Shown: positions 23,666 to 54,928, counted from the first letter of the stretch. The stretch: DNA of 64,000 bases from Hyperoodon ampullatus (GCA_949752795.1 OX457058.1:37140587-37204586), one strand, 5' to 3'. Notes: generated from the letters alone by a model not told the origin. Made by a program: numbers and translations.

Positions 23666-25240
23666 AAAAAATAAAAAAGGACAAAGGAGCCAGCTTAAAG
23701 GAATTCTATTCCCACTGCCTATATGAAACAATTTGAGCATCAACATAAATAATGACAGTATGGATTACAACCCACTGAATAAATTAAGAATCTTTACTGA
23801 TAGAAAACAAATAGGGAAGAAGGGGAAGTTCTTTATAGTGGAATGCCAATTACTAAATGATGATGCCAGCTACTAAAGAATGACTGGGGTTAGAAAGACC
23901 ATCATTATATAATCATTATTTCTTCAGGTATGAATCTCCAGTGGATATGAAAACAGTTTTTTTCTAGTTATCTTTTTTATTATTGATTTCTAGCTAACTT
24001 ACGTTCGGTTGGAAACATGCCATTATGATGTCAGTCCTTTGAAGTTTGTTGAGACATGCCTTGTGACCCAGTACATGGTCACCTTTTGTAAATGTCTGTT
24101 CTTGAAAAGAATGTGTACGTACATTTTGCTGTTGTCAAATTTGTGTTATTCAAATCTCTGGGTTGTTACTGATTGTTTAGTTACTTGTTCTATAGATTAC
24201 TGAGAGAGCTAATTTTATACTATAATTACAATCTTTTTTCTGTTTCTTCTTGTCATTCTCTCAGTTTTACTTCATGTATATTTTTTCTATCTTCTTACTT
24301 TTTTTTTTTTTTTTTTTTTTTTGTGGTACGCGGGCCTCTCACTGTTGTGGCTTCTCCCGTTGCAGAGCACAGACTCCGGACGCGCAGGCTCCGGACGCGC
24401 TGGCTCAGCGGCCATGGCTCACGGGCTCAGCCGCTCTGTGGCATGTGGGATCTTCCCGGACCGGGGCATGAACCCGTGTTCCCTTCATCGGCAGGCGGGC
24501 TCTCAACCACTGCGCCACCAGGGAAGCCCCTATCTTCTTACTTTTAACCTTGCTATACACCTAGTGTTTTAGATGTGTCTCTAATAAACAGCAAATACAG
24601 TAGTTAGATATCATTTTAAAAATTCAGATTGTAATTTTTTAATCAAGGCAATTAGTCTGTTTACATTTATTATAATTCATAAATTTTTGGATCAAAATCT
24701 ACTACCTTATTTTTTTCTTTGTATTATTTTTTTCCTTTTTTCCCCTTTTATGTAGCTTTCTTACAGATGAAGTTTTTTTTTTTTAATCATTTCCCCTTCT
24801 AGATTTTAAGTTAGATGCTCTGCTTTTGTTCTTTAGTAGTTACTCTAGAAAGTACAACATGCATATTTATCCTCTCCAAGTCTAAAGCTTATCAACACCT
24901 TACACTCCTCCCAGGCAATACAAAGGCCTTGGAACACATTCACTCTCTTTACCTCCCTCCTCACTTATGGGTCATTATTGTTGGGTATTTTAACTATTTT
25001 TTTTAACCCCAGAGGACATTATTGTTGTTGTTTTGCACAGGCAAGGTTTGCATAAATTTAACCTAATATTTACCACTTTCTTTGTCCTTCAGTCCAGCTA
25101 TCATCTGAGAGCTTCCACCCAGGCTCACTTTTCTACTACCTCGAAGTACATCCTTTAGAATTTCATCTAATGAGAGTCTGCTAGTGTCAAACTATTGGTT
25201 TTCGATGATCTGAAAATGTCTTTATTTTGCCTTGATTTTT
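23666..25240 (-). other. intron 1 stretch of mostly old L1-like sequence
   Basis: AT-rich text. 23,930-24,250 and 24,580-25,130 read like reverse-strand L1M ('taattttttaatcaaggcaa', 'cagtccagctatcatctgag'). 23,666-23,900 is not assigned. No gene is seen. A young SINE lies at 24,302-24,530. Confidence 0.5.
24302..24530 (-). mobile_element. young CHR-2-like SINE with internal duplication
   Basis: Reverse copy. The target duplication 'tatcttcttactttt' begins at about 24,287 and at 24,531. The 'ctccggacgcgc' unit is present twice near 24,375-24,400. Confidence 0.92.
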
Positions 25241-25549
25241 TTAAATTACAACTCTTTTGAGATATAACTCACATACCATAAAATTCACCCATTTTCGGTG
25301 TATAATTCAGAGGCTTTTAGTCTATTCATAAGCTTGTGCAGCAGTTGTCACACTCAATTTTAGAACAGCTTTGTCAGCCTGAAGAGAAACCCCACACCCC
25401 TAGCCATTAACCCCCAATCTAACCAGCAACCGCCCCCCACCCCCACCCCCGGCCGGCAGTCACTAATTACTCTCTATAGGTTTGCTCATTCTGGACATGT
25501 AATATAAATGGGATCATACTATATGTGGTTCTTTGTGACTGGCTTTTTT

Positions 25550-25755
25550 TTTTTTTTTTTTTTTTGGCGATACGCGGGCCTCTCACTGCTGTGGCCTCTC
25601 CCGTTGCGGAGCACAGGCTCCAGCGGAGGCTCAGCGGCCATGGCTCACAGGCCCAGCCACTTCACAGCATGCGGGATCTTCCCAGACCGGGGCACGAACC
25701 CATGTCCCCTGCATCGGCAGGCGGACTCTCAACCACTGCGCCACCAGGGAAGCCC
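25550..25755 (-). mobile_element. young CHR-2-like SINE
   Basis: Reverse copy inserted in L1. The target duplication 'tggcttttt' lies at both edges. A short internal deletion removes the 'ggacgc' part of the usual 'ctccggacgcgcagg'. Confidence 0.9.
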
Positions 25756-26311
25756 TGGCTTTTTTCTCTTAGCATAATATTTCAAGGTTCATCATTACTG
25801 TAGAGCTTATCAGTATGCTTTGGTCATTCCTTTGTATGATCAAATAATATTCCATATGGATATACACATTTCCTTTATCCATTCATTCATCAGTTGATGA
25901 ACTTTGGGTTGTTTCTAGTTTTTGGCTATTATGAATAATGCCCCTGTGAACATTCAGGTACAAGTATTTGTTGGAGTACCTGTTTTCAGTTTTTTTGAGT
26001 ATATATCTAGGAGTAGAATTGCTGGATCGTATGGTAACTCTGTGTTTAACTTTTTGAGGAACTGCCAGACTGTTTTCCAAAGCAGCTGCACCATTTTACA
26101 TTCCCAGCAGCAATTGATAAGGGTTCCAATTTCTCCACATCCTCACCAACACTTTATCTGTTGCTTTTATTATAGCCAGTCTTAAAAATAAAAGATTTAT
26201 TGAGATATAATTTATATACCATAAAATTCACCCTTAATGCAATTCAGTCTCAATTGTTGAAGGATATTTTTGCTGGGGGAAAAGTTCTAGGTTACTCTCA
26301 GCAGACTGAAG

Positions 26312-26385
26312 ATATTCCACTGTCATCGTTGTCTTTTTTTTTAATTGAAGTATAGGTCATTTACAATGTGTTATATTCCACTGTC
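26312..26385 (-). mobile_element. very short L1 3'-end insertion
   Basis: 'atattccactgtc' occurs at 26312-26324 and 26373-26385. Between them are a poly(T) run and only the last ~30 bases of an L1 3' end ('aattgaagtataggtcattt'). Confidence 0.6.
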
Positions 26386-26452
26386 TTATGATTTCCAATT
26401 TTGCTGAAGAGAAATCAATTATCTGTCCAAATATTGCACAATGAGGGGAATT

Positions 26453-26711
26453 CCCTGGAAGTCCAGTGGTTAGGACTCAATGCTTTCTTTTTTTTTTTTT
26501 TTTTTGGCTGGGCTGCATGGCATGTGGAGTCTTAGTTCTTCAACCAGGGATCGAACCCACACCCCCCTGCATTGGAAGCACGGAGTCTTAACCACTGGAC
26601 CACCAGGGACGTCCCAGGACTTGGTGCTTTCAGTGCCAGGGTCCAGGTTCAATCCCTGGTTGCGGAACTAAGATCCAACAAGCTGCTTGTTACAACCAAA
26701 AAAACCCCCAA
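26453..26711 (+). mobile_element. short CHR-type SINE interrupted by another
   Basis: Forward copy: left part 26,453-26,487 ('aattccctggaagtccagtg'), right part 26,616-26,711 ('caggttcaatccctggttgc'). The target repeats 'aggactcaatgctttc' and 'aggacttggtgctttc' mark the second insertion. Confidence 0.85.
26488..26615 (-). mobile_element. short CHR-type SINE nested in a SINE
   Basis: Reverse copy with T-run ('accagggatcgaacccacac', 'taaccactggaccaccaggg'). It is inserted head-to-head inside the forward copy. Confidence 0.88.
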
Positions 26712-26812
26712 GTTTTGCACAATGATGTATTTTGGTGTGGATTTATTTTTCTCTGTCCTGTTCAGAATTTGTTTGCTTGCTTTCTTTTTTTAAAAAAAAT
26801 TAATTAATTAAT

Positions 26813-27690
26813 TAATTTTTGGCTGTGTTGGGTCTTCATTGCTGCGTGTGGGCTTTCTTTAGTTGCAGCGAGAGAAGTTGTGGTGCATGGGCTTAGTTGC
26901 TCCGCGGCATGTGGGATCTTCCCGGACCAGGGCTCAAACCTATGTCCCTTGCATTGGCAGGTGGATTCTTTTTTTGTTTTGTTTTGTTTTGTTTGTTTGT
27001 TTGTTATCTGCATTTATTATTTTTATTTTTATTTTTTTAATATCTCAGAAACCTTTATTTATTAAGAACAGCAACATTAAAATAATTGTATAAATGGGGG
27101 AAAATAGGCCTACAGGATTTCACCCTTGCAATAACAAAGATAGTTTTCCTATAGAAATTCCAATTAAAAGTTTTATTTGGTGATTTAAATAAACCTTAAT
27201 TTAAGGCTGTAAACCTGAGCTAATCTAGCTCTTTCTTAGCACACTTGGTATCTATCCCAATAATAGACCAGCTATCTAGCCTATTAACAGATAGGTATTA
27301 TCTGAGGCTAGCCTGGTTTCCTAATTAATCCCCATTTCAATTTTTTATTTCCTCTTGATCCAAAGATGATGTAGGCACGTGCTTCTTTGCTTCTTGGTTT
27401 TTTTTTTTTTTAGTTTCTGCTTTATAACAATGTGAATCAGTCATACATATACATCTGTTCCCACATCCCTTCCCTCTTGCGTCTCCCTCCCTCCCACCCT
27501 CCCTATCCCACCCCTCCAGGCGGTCACAGAGCACCGAGCTGATCTCCCTGTGCTATGCGGCTGCTTCCCACTATCTATCTACCTTACGTTTGGTAGTGTA
27601 TATATGTCCATGCCTCTCTCTCGCTTTGTCACAGCTTACCCTTCCCCCTCCCCCAGGTGGATTCTTAACCACTGCACCACCAGGGAAATC
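26813..27690 (-). mobile_element. CHR-type SINE split by a retro-insertion
   Basis: Reverse copy: 26,813-26,970 ('ggctgtgttgggtcttcatt' to 'caggtggattctt') and 27,654-27,690 ('caggtggattctt' to 'ccaccagggaaatc'). The 13-nt 'caggtggattctt' at 26958-26970 and 27654-27666 is the target duplication of the inserted block. Confidence 0.9.
26971..27653 (-). mobile_element. L1 3' fragment joined to 3'-UTR-like sequence
   Basis: Read on the minus strand: L1 3' UTR (27,653 to 27,411), an A12-13 run (27,398-27,410), about 360 nt of non-L1 sequence ending with 'aataaataaaggtttctgag' near 27,050, then an A-rich tail (26,971-27,035). One target duplication bounds the whole, so it arrived as one unit. The non-L1 part looks like a 3' UTR; its source is not identified. 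Confidence 0.75.
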
Positions 27691-28900
27691 ACTGTTTGCT
27701 TTCTTGAATCTGAGGATTTGTGTGTTTCATTTTGGAAATATCCCAGCTATTATCTTTTAAAATATTCTGCCCCAGTTTCTCCTCTTTTTCTGGAACTAGA
27801 TTTCTAGCTAGATTTATGTTAGACTTTCTTACTCTATCTCCCATGTCTTTTAACTTCTCATATTTTCCATCTCTTTCTTTAGTTTTCTGTGTATGCATCT
27901 ATTAAGTCAGAAACTATGTGGGAATCTTAAAATTTACCCTACTTTTAAGCTAACAGCCTCTAACAGTTATTTATATGCGCGTGCACACACACACGCACAT
28001 AAATGTTTACACATGTACTGACGAGGCACAAGACCCCTGGGTCACAGATACAGATGGTTTATTGCAGCAATACCTTGCATCCATTCCCTACACCCTAATT
28101 CCCACAGGGTGATGTGATAAGGGCTAGATGATACCTGTGTATACAGTTGAGTGCATCACAGGAAAGAAACCCCAAAATTCAGAGACTGAGCACTTGAGGG
28201 TTTCTGGCACATCTGCACATCCTCCCTTCCAGAGAGATCACTTTTTACCTTAGAATGTAGGCATATCTCCCCTGGGTGAGAGGGGAAGGGGCCTTGAGGA
28301 TTATTATCTTGAATGTAGGGAAATGTCTCCAGGGAGAGAAAAGAAAGGGCTTTATCTTTACTACTGTGAGATGCCTCTGGGGGAAGTGTGACTCCAAATC
28401 TCACCAGAGGAATACAGCAACCAAGACCATCTGCTACTTCACATGTCCTTTGCTCAGAAGGCTTGGACCATGTAAGAATGTGAGAAATCCATGGAGCCAG
28501 GTCCTGGATACTTTCTTCTGGTTTTCCCCCCACTTTACTAATTATCTCTTTAGCTGTGTGTAGTCTACTGGTAAATCTATCTGTTGAATTCTGAATCTTG
28601 GTTATTGTCTCTTTCATTCCTAGAAGTTCTGTTGGCAAGGTCAACTTTATAGTTTTCTGTTTACTGTAGATATTTTCAAGCTTGACTTTTATTTTTGTAA
28701 ACATAAGTTTAATTGCTTTATACTGGTATGTCTGATACTGTTTGACTCTTTCTGTTACAACTAGTTCTCATTCCTGGTGCCTTGTTTACTTGTGTGGTTG
28801 ACAATTTTTGTCTGTATTTGCTATATATTGTCTTGTTGTGGGAACTGTTTAAGGCCTAAGATAAAGGCATAGTCCTCCAGAGACATTTTTGCATTTGCAT
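27690..28900 (-). other. old LINE-like sequence with LTR-like insert
   Basis: 27,690-27,940 and 28,540-28,870 are reverse L1M/HAL-like text ('gatttgtgtgtttcattttg', 'tgtagtctactggtaaatct', 'ttcctagaagttctgttggc'). Between them, 28,020-28,530 reads like a reverse LTR ('acagatacagatggtttatt', ending near 'ccatggagccaggtcctgga'). An imperfect CA tract lies at 27,983-28,002. Confidence 0.45.
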
Positions 28901-29336
28901 TTGGAAGATGCCTTGGAGTTAGGATGACTTTAATCTAAATTCATGACTTGGATTTTTAAAAAAATATGTGGGTGATAAAAATTGGGTTCAGAAGATTCTC
29001 AGGTTTGTGGTTTCGGAATCTCTCCCACTCAGTCCCTCAGCAATTGATAACTTTACTTATAGATACCTGGGAATAGAAGTGAGGTTTAATTTTGGTTTAC
29101 CTTTGCCCAGATGGTATAGCCCTTTGGGGTGCTGGTTTTATAGGGGAACATTTCCCACCATGGTTGTGCCCTAACTTTGATTCTGTCCATCTTTTTCCTC
29201 CAAGGCTAGCAAAATTGATGTTCAGATTCTCAGGATTAGACAGCTGTCCTCAGGACGAAAACAACTGTCAGTGCTCTCCTTACCTCTCTGGGTTCCCACT
29301 TTTGGACTGATCATTTTAACTTCTTGTCAGAGATTT
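28901..29336. other. intron 1 sequence, nothing recognised
   Basis: No gene, strong repeat or RNA is seen in this stretch. Confidence 0.4.
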
Positions 29337-29356
29337 CCTGTATTTAATAATTTCTT

Positions 29357-29568
29357 TTTTTTTTTTTTTTTTTTTTGTGGTATGCGGGCCTCTCACTGTT
29401 GTGGCCTCTCCCGCTGCGGAGCACAGGCTCCGGACGCGCAGGCTCAGCGGCCATGGCTTACGGGCCCAGCCGCTCCGCGGCATGTGGGATCTTCCCGGAC
29501 CGAGGCACGAACCCGTGTCCCCTGCATCGGCAGGCGGACTCTCAACCACTGCGCCACCAGGGAAGCCC
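29357..29568 (-). mobile_element. young CHR-2-like SINE at an L1 tail
   Basis: Reverse copy whose poly(T) directly follows the L1 target duplication, so it probably inserted in the L1 poly(A) tail. Confidence 0.9.
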
Positions 29569-29756
29569 TCTATTTTTAATTTTTATTTTATATTGGAGTA
29601 TAGTAGATTAACAATGTTGTGTTAGTTTCAGGTGTACAGCAAAGTGATTCAGTTCTATATATACATGTATCTATTCTTTTTCAAATTCTTTTCCCATTTA
29701 GGTTATTACAGAGTATTGAGCAGAGTTCCCTGTGCTATAATGTAGGCCCTTGTTGG

Positions 29757-30106
29757 TTATCTATCTATCTATCTATCTATTTATGGCTGCATTGGATCTT
29801 CGTTGCTGCACGTGGGCTTTCTCTGGTTGTGGGGAGCAGGGGCTACTCTTTGTTGCGGTGCATGGTCTTCTTATTGTGTTCGCTTCGCTTGTTGTGGAGC
29901 ACAGGCTCTAGGCACGTGGGCTTCGGTAGTTGTGGCACATGGGCTCAATAGTTGTGGCTCGTGGGCTCTAGAGCACAGGCTCAGTAGTTGTGGCACACTG
30001 GCTTAGTTGCTCCGTGGCATGTGGGATCTTCCCAGACCAGGGATCAAACCCATGTCCCCTGCATTGGCAGGCAGATTCTTAACCACTGTGCCACCAGGGA
30101 AGTCCC
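29757..30106 (-). mobile_element. long CHR-type SINE within L1
   Basis: Reverse copy with '(tcta)n' at its tail side. The target repeat 'tggttatctat' lies at about 29,752 and 30,107. Confidence 0.88.
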
Positions 30107-30219
30107 TGGTTATCTATTTTAAATATAGCTGTGTGTACACAGCTCAAACTCCCAATCCATCCCTCACCCTCACCCTGTATTTAATAATTTCTTATTTTAT
30201 CCAGCAATAATCTAGAATA

Positions 30220-30400
30220 ATTGTCAATAAGCCTTTTCAGTAAAGGACCAGATAGTAAATATTTTAGGCTTTGCAGACCATTCTCTGTTGTAACTTCCCA
30301 ACTATGGTGCTAAAGTAGCCTTAGGCAGTATATGAACAAACAGGCCTGTGAATCATAGTTTTGCCAACTCCTGATGTAGAATATATTGCGTACTGATTAT
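30220..30400. repeat. candidate hAT-like non-autonomous DNA transposon
   Basis: 'aaaggaccagatagtaaata', 'ttaggctttgcagaccattc' and 'agttttgccaactcctgatg' match a widespread mammalian DNA-transposon consensus as I recall it. The family is not named. Confidence 0.5.
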
Positions 30401-30490
30401 GCCCATAACACTTGTTAAATATTGATTACCCTATTTTGTTATGTTTCTCTCATTAAACATTAAACACTGTATTTTGGAGACTAGGATTTT

Positions 30491-30840
30491 CTCTCTCTCT
30501 CTCTCTCTCTCTCTTTCCCTTTCTACGTTGGGTCTTCGTTGCTGAGCACGGACTTTCTCTAGTTGAAGCGAGCGGGGGCTACTCTTCATTGCGGTGCGCA
30601 GGCTTCTCATTGCAGTGGCTTCTCTTGTTGTGGAGCACGGGCTCTAGGTGCACAGGCTTCAGTAGTTGTGGCACGTGGGCTGAGTAGTTGTGGCTCGCAG
30701 GCTTTAGAGCACAGTCTCAGTAGTTGTGGCGCACGGACTTAGTTGCTCCGCGGCATGTGGGATCTTCCTGGACCAGGAGTCGAACCCGTGTCCCCTGCAT
30801 TGGCAGGTGGATTCATAACCACTGCGCCACCAGGGAAGCC
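30491..30840 (-). mobile_element. long CHR-type SINE with (CT)n tail side
   Basis: Reverse copy whose tail side has become a (CT)n run at 30,491-30,513. 'ctaggattttct' lies at 30,481 and 30,841. Confidence 0.88.
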
Positions 30841-30879
30841 CTAGGATTTTCTTTTTCAAAGATGAGTACCATGCCATTT

Positions 30880-31119
30880 GGGGACTTCCCTGGTGGCGCA
30901 GGGGTTAAGACTTCATGCTCCCAATGCAGGAGGCTGGGTTTGATCCCTGGTCCGGAAACTAGATCCCACATGCATGCTGCAACTAGGAGTTTGCATGCCA
31001 CAACTAAGGAACCTGCGTGCCGCAACTAAAGAGCCCGTGAGCCACAACTAAGGAGCCTGCCTGCTGCAACTGAGACACAGTGCAACCAAATAAATAAATA
31101 AATGTTTAAAAAAAAAAAA
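30880..31119 (+). mobile_element. tRNA-derived SINE, 'gccacaacta' type
   Basis: Forward SINE with head 'ggggacttccctggtggcgc' and several 'gcaactaaagagcc'-like units. The target duplication, about 20 nt ('gatgagtaccatgccattt' against 'gctgagtaccatgccattt'), is at about 30,860-30,879 and 31,120-31,139. Confidence 0.9.
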
Positions 31120-31139
31120 AGCTGAGTACCATGCCATTT

Positions 31140-32925
31140 AAATTAGTTACATTTAATATGATTATAATATTTCTAATGCTAGTTCCCACCCCATTGTTAT
31201 TTAGTATTCTTGTTTCATGCTTTTGTCAAATGAATTTTAGAAGTGTTTTTGTTGAGTTTTGTGAAATATTCTTGAGGTGTTTTAATTGGAATTTTGTTAA
31301 ACTCACAAATTAATTTATGAAAAACTGTTACCTTTGTGATATTTAAACCTTTCATTTAAGAACATGAAATATTTCTGTATCCAAATCTTTCTTTGTTTAT
31401 CCTAGTAATATTTGGTCATTTTCTTTATATCATGAAGATGTATGTCTTTTGTTAGGTTAATTGGTAGTTTAATGTTTTTCGTTGCTATTGTTAATTGAAT
31501 GCTTTTTAAAAATTATATTTTCTAACTCGTTATTACTACTACATGAGAATGCATTTGACTTTTGTGGATTTATATTTATCTTTTATTTACCCACTTCACT
31601 GAAGTTTTAATTATCTATTGTTATGACTGATTTTCTTTGAATTGTGTTGGTATATAATCGAATTGTCTACATGTATGATATTCTCATCTCTTCTTTTCTA
31701 GTATTTCCCTTTTTGAATATCTTTGCATTGGTAAGAATGTCTAACATGAGAGTGAAAATAAGAGAACAGTCTCATTTTAGCCCCTATTTTTAATGGATTC
31801 ATCCCTGTTGTAAAATATAAGGTATTGTATTGGGTCTTGATTTTAAGTACTTCTAATTTTATGTTTTAATATATCTGTTAGAAATGATTTGAGTTTAACA
31901 GATGCCATTTCAGATATGCATTGATAATACATACTGTGTGATTCCATATATCCATGTAAGTTCAGGAATAGGCAAAACTAACCTATGGTGAATAAGTCAG
32001 ATAATGGTTATATCTGGGGTGTATTAACTGGGAAAAGGCACAAGAAAGCATACTGATATGCTAGAAATGTTCTGTATCTCTATTTGAATGTTGTTCATGC
32101 AGTTATATACATAAGTAAAACTATATTGAGACATACACTTAAGATCAGAGAAGTAGTTAGAAGTAATTCTGTTTGTTACTGTAAATGTGATATGTTTCTT
32201 GCTTAGCCACTTGTAGGGTTTTTAAAAAAATGTTTCCCTTTAGTTTAATTTCAGGAGACTATGTCTTAGTCTTATCTGGTTCAATAAAGGTCCTCTCAAT
32301 TTCTGGCCTGAATTATTTTTATTTGTTCAAGATACTGTTGAGATAGGACTCCTTTAACCATTTATTATTTGTCAGTGGTTTCTTTTACTACTTCAAGAAG
32401 TCTCATTCGCTGGATATATTTTTTATATTCCAGCCCTGGATTGTTGTCATTCTCTCATACCTTTTTTTTCATTGATTGATTTATTCTTTCTATGTATGGA
32501 TATGGTTTTCTAGTTTACTTGTTTCATTCAGTAAATTTTTTTGCACTGTTCAATCAGCTTTTTACTTATTTATATTGTTTTACAATGCCATGATAACTTC
32601 CTTCATGTACATGATAGAAAATTTTAATCATTTTCCAAATTATACTTGTGACTTTTGTGGTGAGTCTAATTCAGAAGACTTATCCGTTTCTGGGCTCTCA
32701 TTGTTCATCCCCTTTAGTATTGTGAAACTTTGCACTAGTCTCTATTTATTTTCCATTTATTTTCTTCTTTTAATTTTGTATCACTTATCTTTGCTGTTGA
32801 TGAACAATTTTTTTGCATGTCAAACAATTTTATTGATATTTTTTGCTTCTCAGTACTCACCAACTCCTTAAAAGCATTACTGCTGAAGGCTGTTGAGAAG
32901 TAAAATTGTGTACTTGCTACCATGC
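31140..32925 (-). mobile_element. old L1-like sequence
   Basis: 31,140-31,890 is reverse L1M ORF2-like text ('gatattctcatctcttcttt', 'gtctaacatgagagtgaaaa'). 31,890-32,150 is forward L1 3'-like ('acatacacttaagat'). 32,150-32,925 is AT-rich, probably L1 or HAL1. No gene. Confidence 0.5.
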
Positions 32926-34290
32926 TTCAGAATATGACTGACTAGAGGATGCTACCCTGTGGGAATAACCAAAGAGCAGTGTAGCTTGAAAATAGGGAAG
33001 GGTGCCCCAGTGTTAAGGTTGACTGCATGCCAACTATGAATCCATAATGTGTCACTACAGTTATGAATCAAACACATGTACTATTGAGATGACTAAATAT
33101 GCATATCAAATCGTACTGTGGAATAATGTTGGAAAACAATTAGAATACCATGGCTAGGGGAATCCCCTGGCGGTCCAGTGGTTAGCACGCAGTGCTTTCA
33201 CTGCAGGGGGGCACAGGTTCGATCCCTGGTCAGGGAACCAAGATCCTGCATGCCGCATGGCACAGCCAATAAATAAATAAACCCTCTTTCTAAAAAAAAA
33301 AAAAAAAGAATACCATGGCTAGTTTTGATATAAAAATAAATAAGGTATGAAAAATTGTAGAAAGTTGAGACAGGAACAATAAAAACTTAGAAGGAGTGTG
33401 GGGAAAGGTTAAGTAATGACGCCATGGACCATTATGTCCTGCTTTGTCTTAAGGCTGAAGGACTGTGTGCCTCTCCCTCCATGTCAGCCATCTAATCATT
33501 TGAGGTTGAAATTTTGAGAGGGCAGTAGTGTGACTTCACTCTTTATCATTTATTCTGTGAAAAACTTCCATATTGGACAGGACCTTAGAGCATACTTCAG
33601 TGAAAGGCCAGTGCTTTTAAACTGGATGTAAAATGGAGAGGTGCCTTTGGATGTGCAGGGACTGTGGTCTTAAAATATTCACCACTAAAAATAAAAATCA
33701 GGGCTCCTTGGGGAAATGGCTGATTCTAAGTCTGGGGCAAAAAAATGCACAGGATAAGTCTGGGATGTCTTTTCATTCCAGTTAGTAAGGAAGGTCTCAA
33801 AACCTACTAAGTTTATGTCGAAAGTACTGAAGAGTCAACCTGGAAAGGCTCCCACTGGGCAAACGTGAAACAGTTTGAGAATCGATAAGGATGATAATTA
33901 TATTGGATTAAAACATACCTAATGGTTAATTCATGAGTTAATAATGATACTGAAAAAAAGATTGACCACCATTAGAGGCTGCTAGAGAATTAACTCATTA
34001 TTTTGAAAACTAATAAATAAAGGAAAAGAATCCAACATTTATCCTGTCTTTTCTATGTCAACTGTACCACTGGGTAACAAAATAATAGATCAGAGAACAT
34101 TTCTCTTGATAGAACTATTCCAGCTAATGAATGAAGAAGGAATGACAGAATTAAAATATCACTATTTTGGGAGGTTGACTTCCAGAATGGTGAAGTGAGG
34201 ACCTTGGGCTGTGTGTACAGATGAAACAGTATTGGATGAGCTGATAATAGTTGATGAGTTGATAAATGTTGACAGTGGGTGGTGGGTTGG
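32926..34290. other. intron 1 sequence, largely unassigned
   Basis: Apart from one short SINE at 33,158-33,306 I recognise no repeat family and no gene. No long open frame. Confidence 0.4.
33158..33306 (+). mobile_element. short CHR-type SINE
   Basis: Forward copy ('gaatcccctggcggtccagt', 'cacaggttcgatccctggtc', 'ccgcatggcacagcc', A-rich tail). The target duplication 'agaataccatggctag' is at 33142-33157 and 33307-33322. Confidence 0.93.
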
Positions 34291-34294
34291 TAAC

Positions 34295-34334
34295 AACTTT
34301 ATTAAGATATAATTCACATATCAGTGTGAATTAT
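34295..34334 (-). mobile_element. stub of an L1 3' end
   Basis: 'aactttattaagatataatt' followed by 'cacatatca' is the reverse of an old L1 3' end. It abuts the inverted exon-4 copy. Confidence 0.55.
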
Positions 34335-34560
<226 letters not shown>

Positions 34561-35346
34561 AGTGGAGTATGATATATGTAAAACTTCATATTTCCATGAA
34601 TATCATTTAGTGTTGTTAATCCTTCTAAGATATATGGTATAAAATAAAAGGAGATCTCTGGTAAACATAGAATAGGAAAGAGGGTTATAACTCTCAGCTC
34701 AAATGAATGAGAATTGTTTACTAGCCGTATATTCTGCTATCCCATCTTCCTTTGGCCCCAGGAATTTTAAGGTGGCTTAAGCTACGCATTATCCCAGGCA
34801 GTAGCTCAGCAGTGTCACAATTTGTTACACAAGAGGTGTAAATATGCTTGGTAAAAGTGTTCTTTCAGGTTGAAACTAGGTAATTATGAAGCACGGTATC
34901 TTGCTGGTAAACCATTGCTGTCATTGGTGGTGCTCTTCCTTCTTTTCCCGATTTTCCCCTTAGGCAGAGAATTCAGTTATTCCTTTGTTCTTTGGGTTTT
35001 CAGTGTGCTTTGATCATTTTCTCCCACCTCACCCCCCATTCAGCTTCCATTTATGCTTCAAGCCTAGGCCAGGTCCCATTTTTCTGCAAACCTTTTCCTA
35101 ATAAGCCCTTCCCTAATGTCTTTTGTGCTTATTTTAGCATTGGGGGAAGAACAGGTCATTTGCTATTTAAGTGAGACTTCAGTTAGTTAAAGATTATATA
35201 TTTCAAATGTTACCGGTTGTAAATGTCAAAACAGTTTTTTGACCAAAAAAAAAAAACAAACCTCATTACTCTGGACACAGTTGGAACAGTGCTCTTCCCC
35301 CCAATAAATATTGTGATTAATGCAAAGTGCATAACTCCACTGATAG

Positions 35347-54772
<19,426 letters not shown>

Positions 54773-54928
54773 TAAGTTGTCTAAAGTTATTAATTTTAAA
54801 ACCCTGGGGCAGTGGTTCCCAGATTGCTGCACATTAGAATCATCTGTGGAGTCTTAAAAATCCCAATGCCCAGGTTGTACCCAATGCCAATTATATCAGA
54901 ATTTGGGGGGCTGGGAGCCAGTATGGTT

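Larger units (their letters stand above)
25240..26450 (-). mobile_element. old L1 3' regions, reverse
   Basis: Two reverse L1M segments: 25,240-25,549 continuing after the SINE at 25,756-26,170 ('ctggcttttttctcttagca', 'gaatattccatatgg'-like, 'gagtagaattgctggatcgt'), then another 3' end from 26,180 ('ttattgagatataatttata'). A C-rich patch lies at 25,425-25,455. Confidence 0.75.
29357..30173 (-). mobile_element. L1 3' end carrying two SINEs
   Basis: A reverse L1 3' fragment (29,575-29,756 and 30,107-30,173) bounded by 'cctgtatttaataatttctt' at 29337-29356 and 30174-30193. A young SINE (29,357-29,568) sits at its 3' tail and a long SINE (29,757-30,106) in its middle. Confidence 0.88.

Noticed and set aside
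28156..28704. 182-codon minus-strand frame
   Set aside because: It crosses an LTR-like block and old LINE sequence, with no conserved domain and no promoter or splice evidence.
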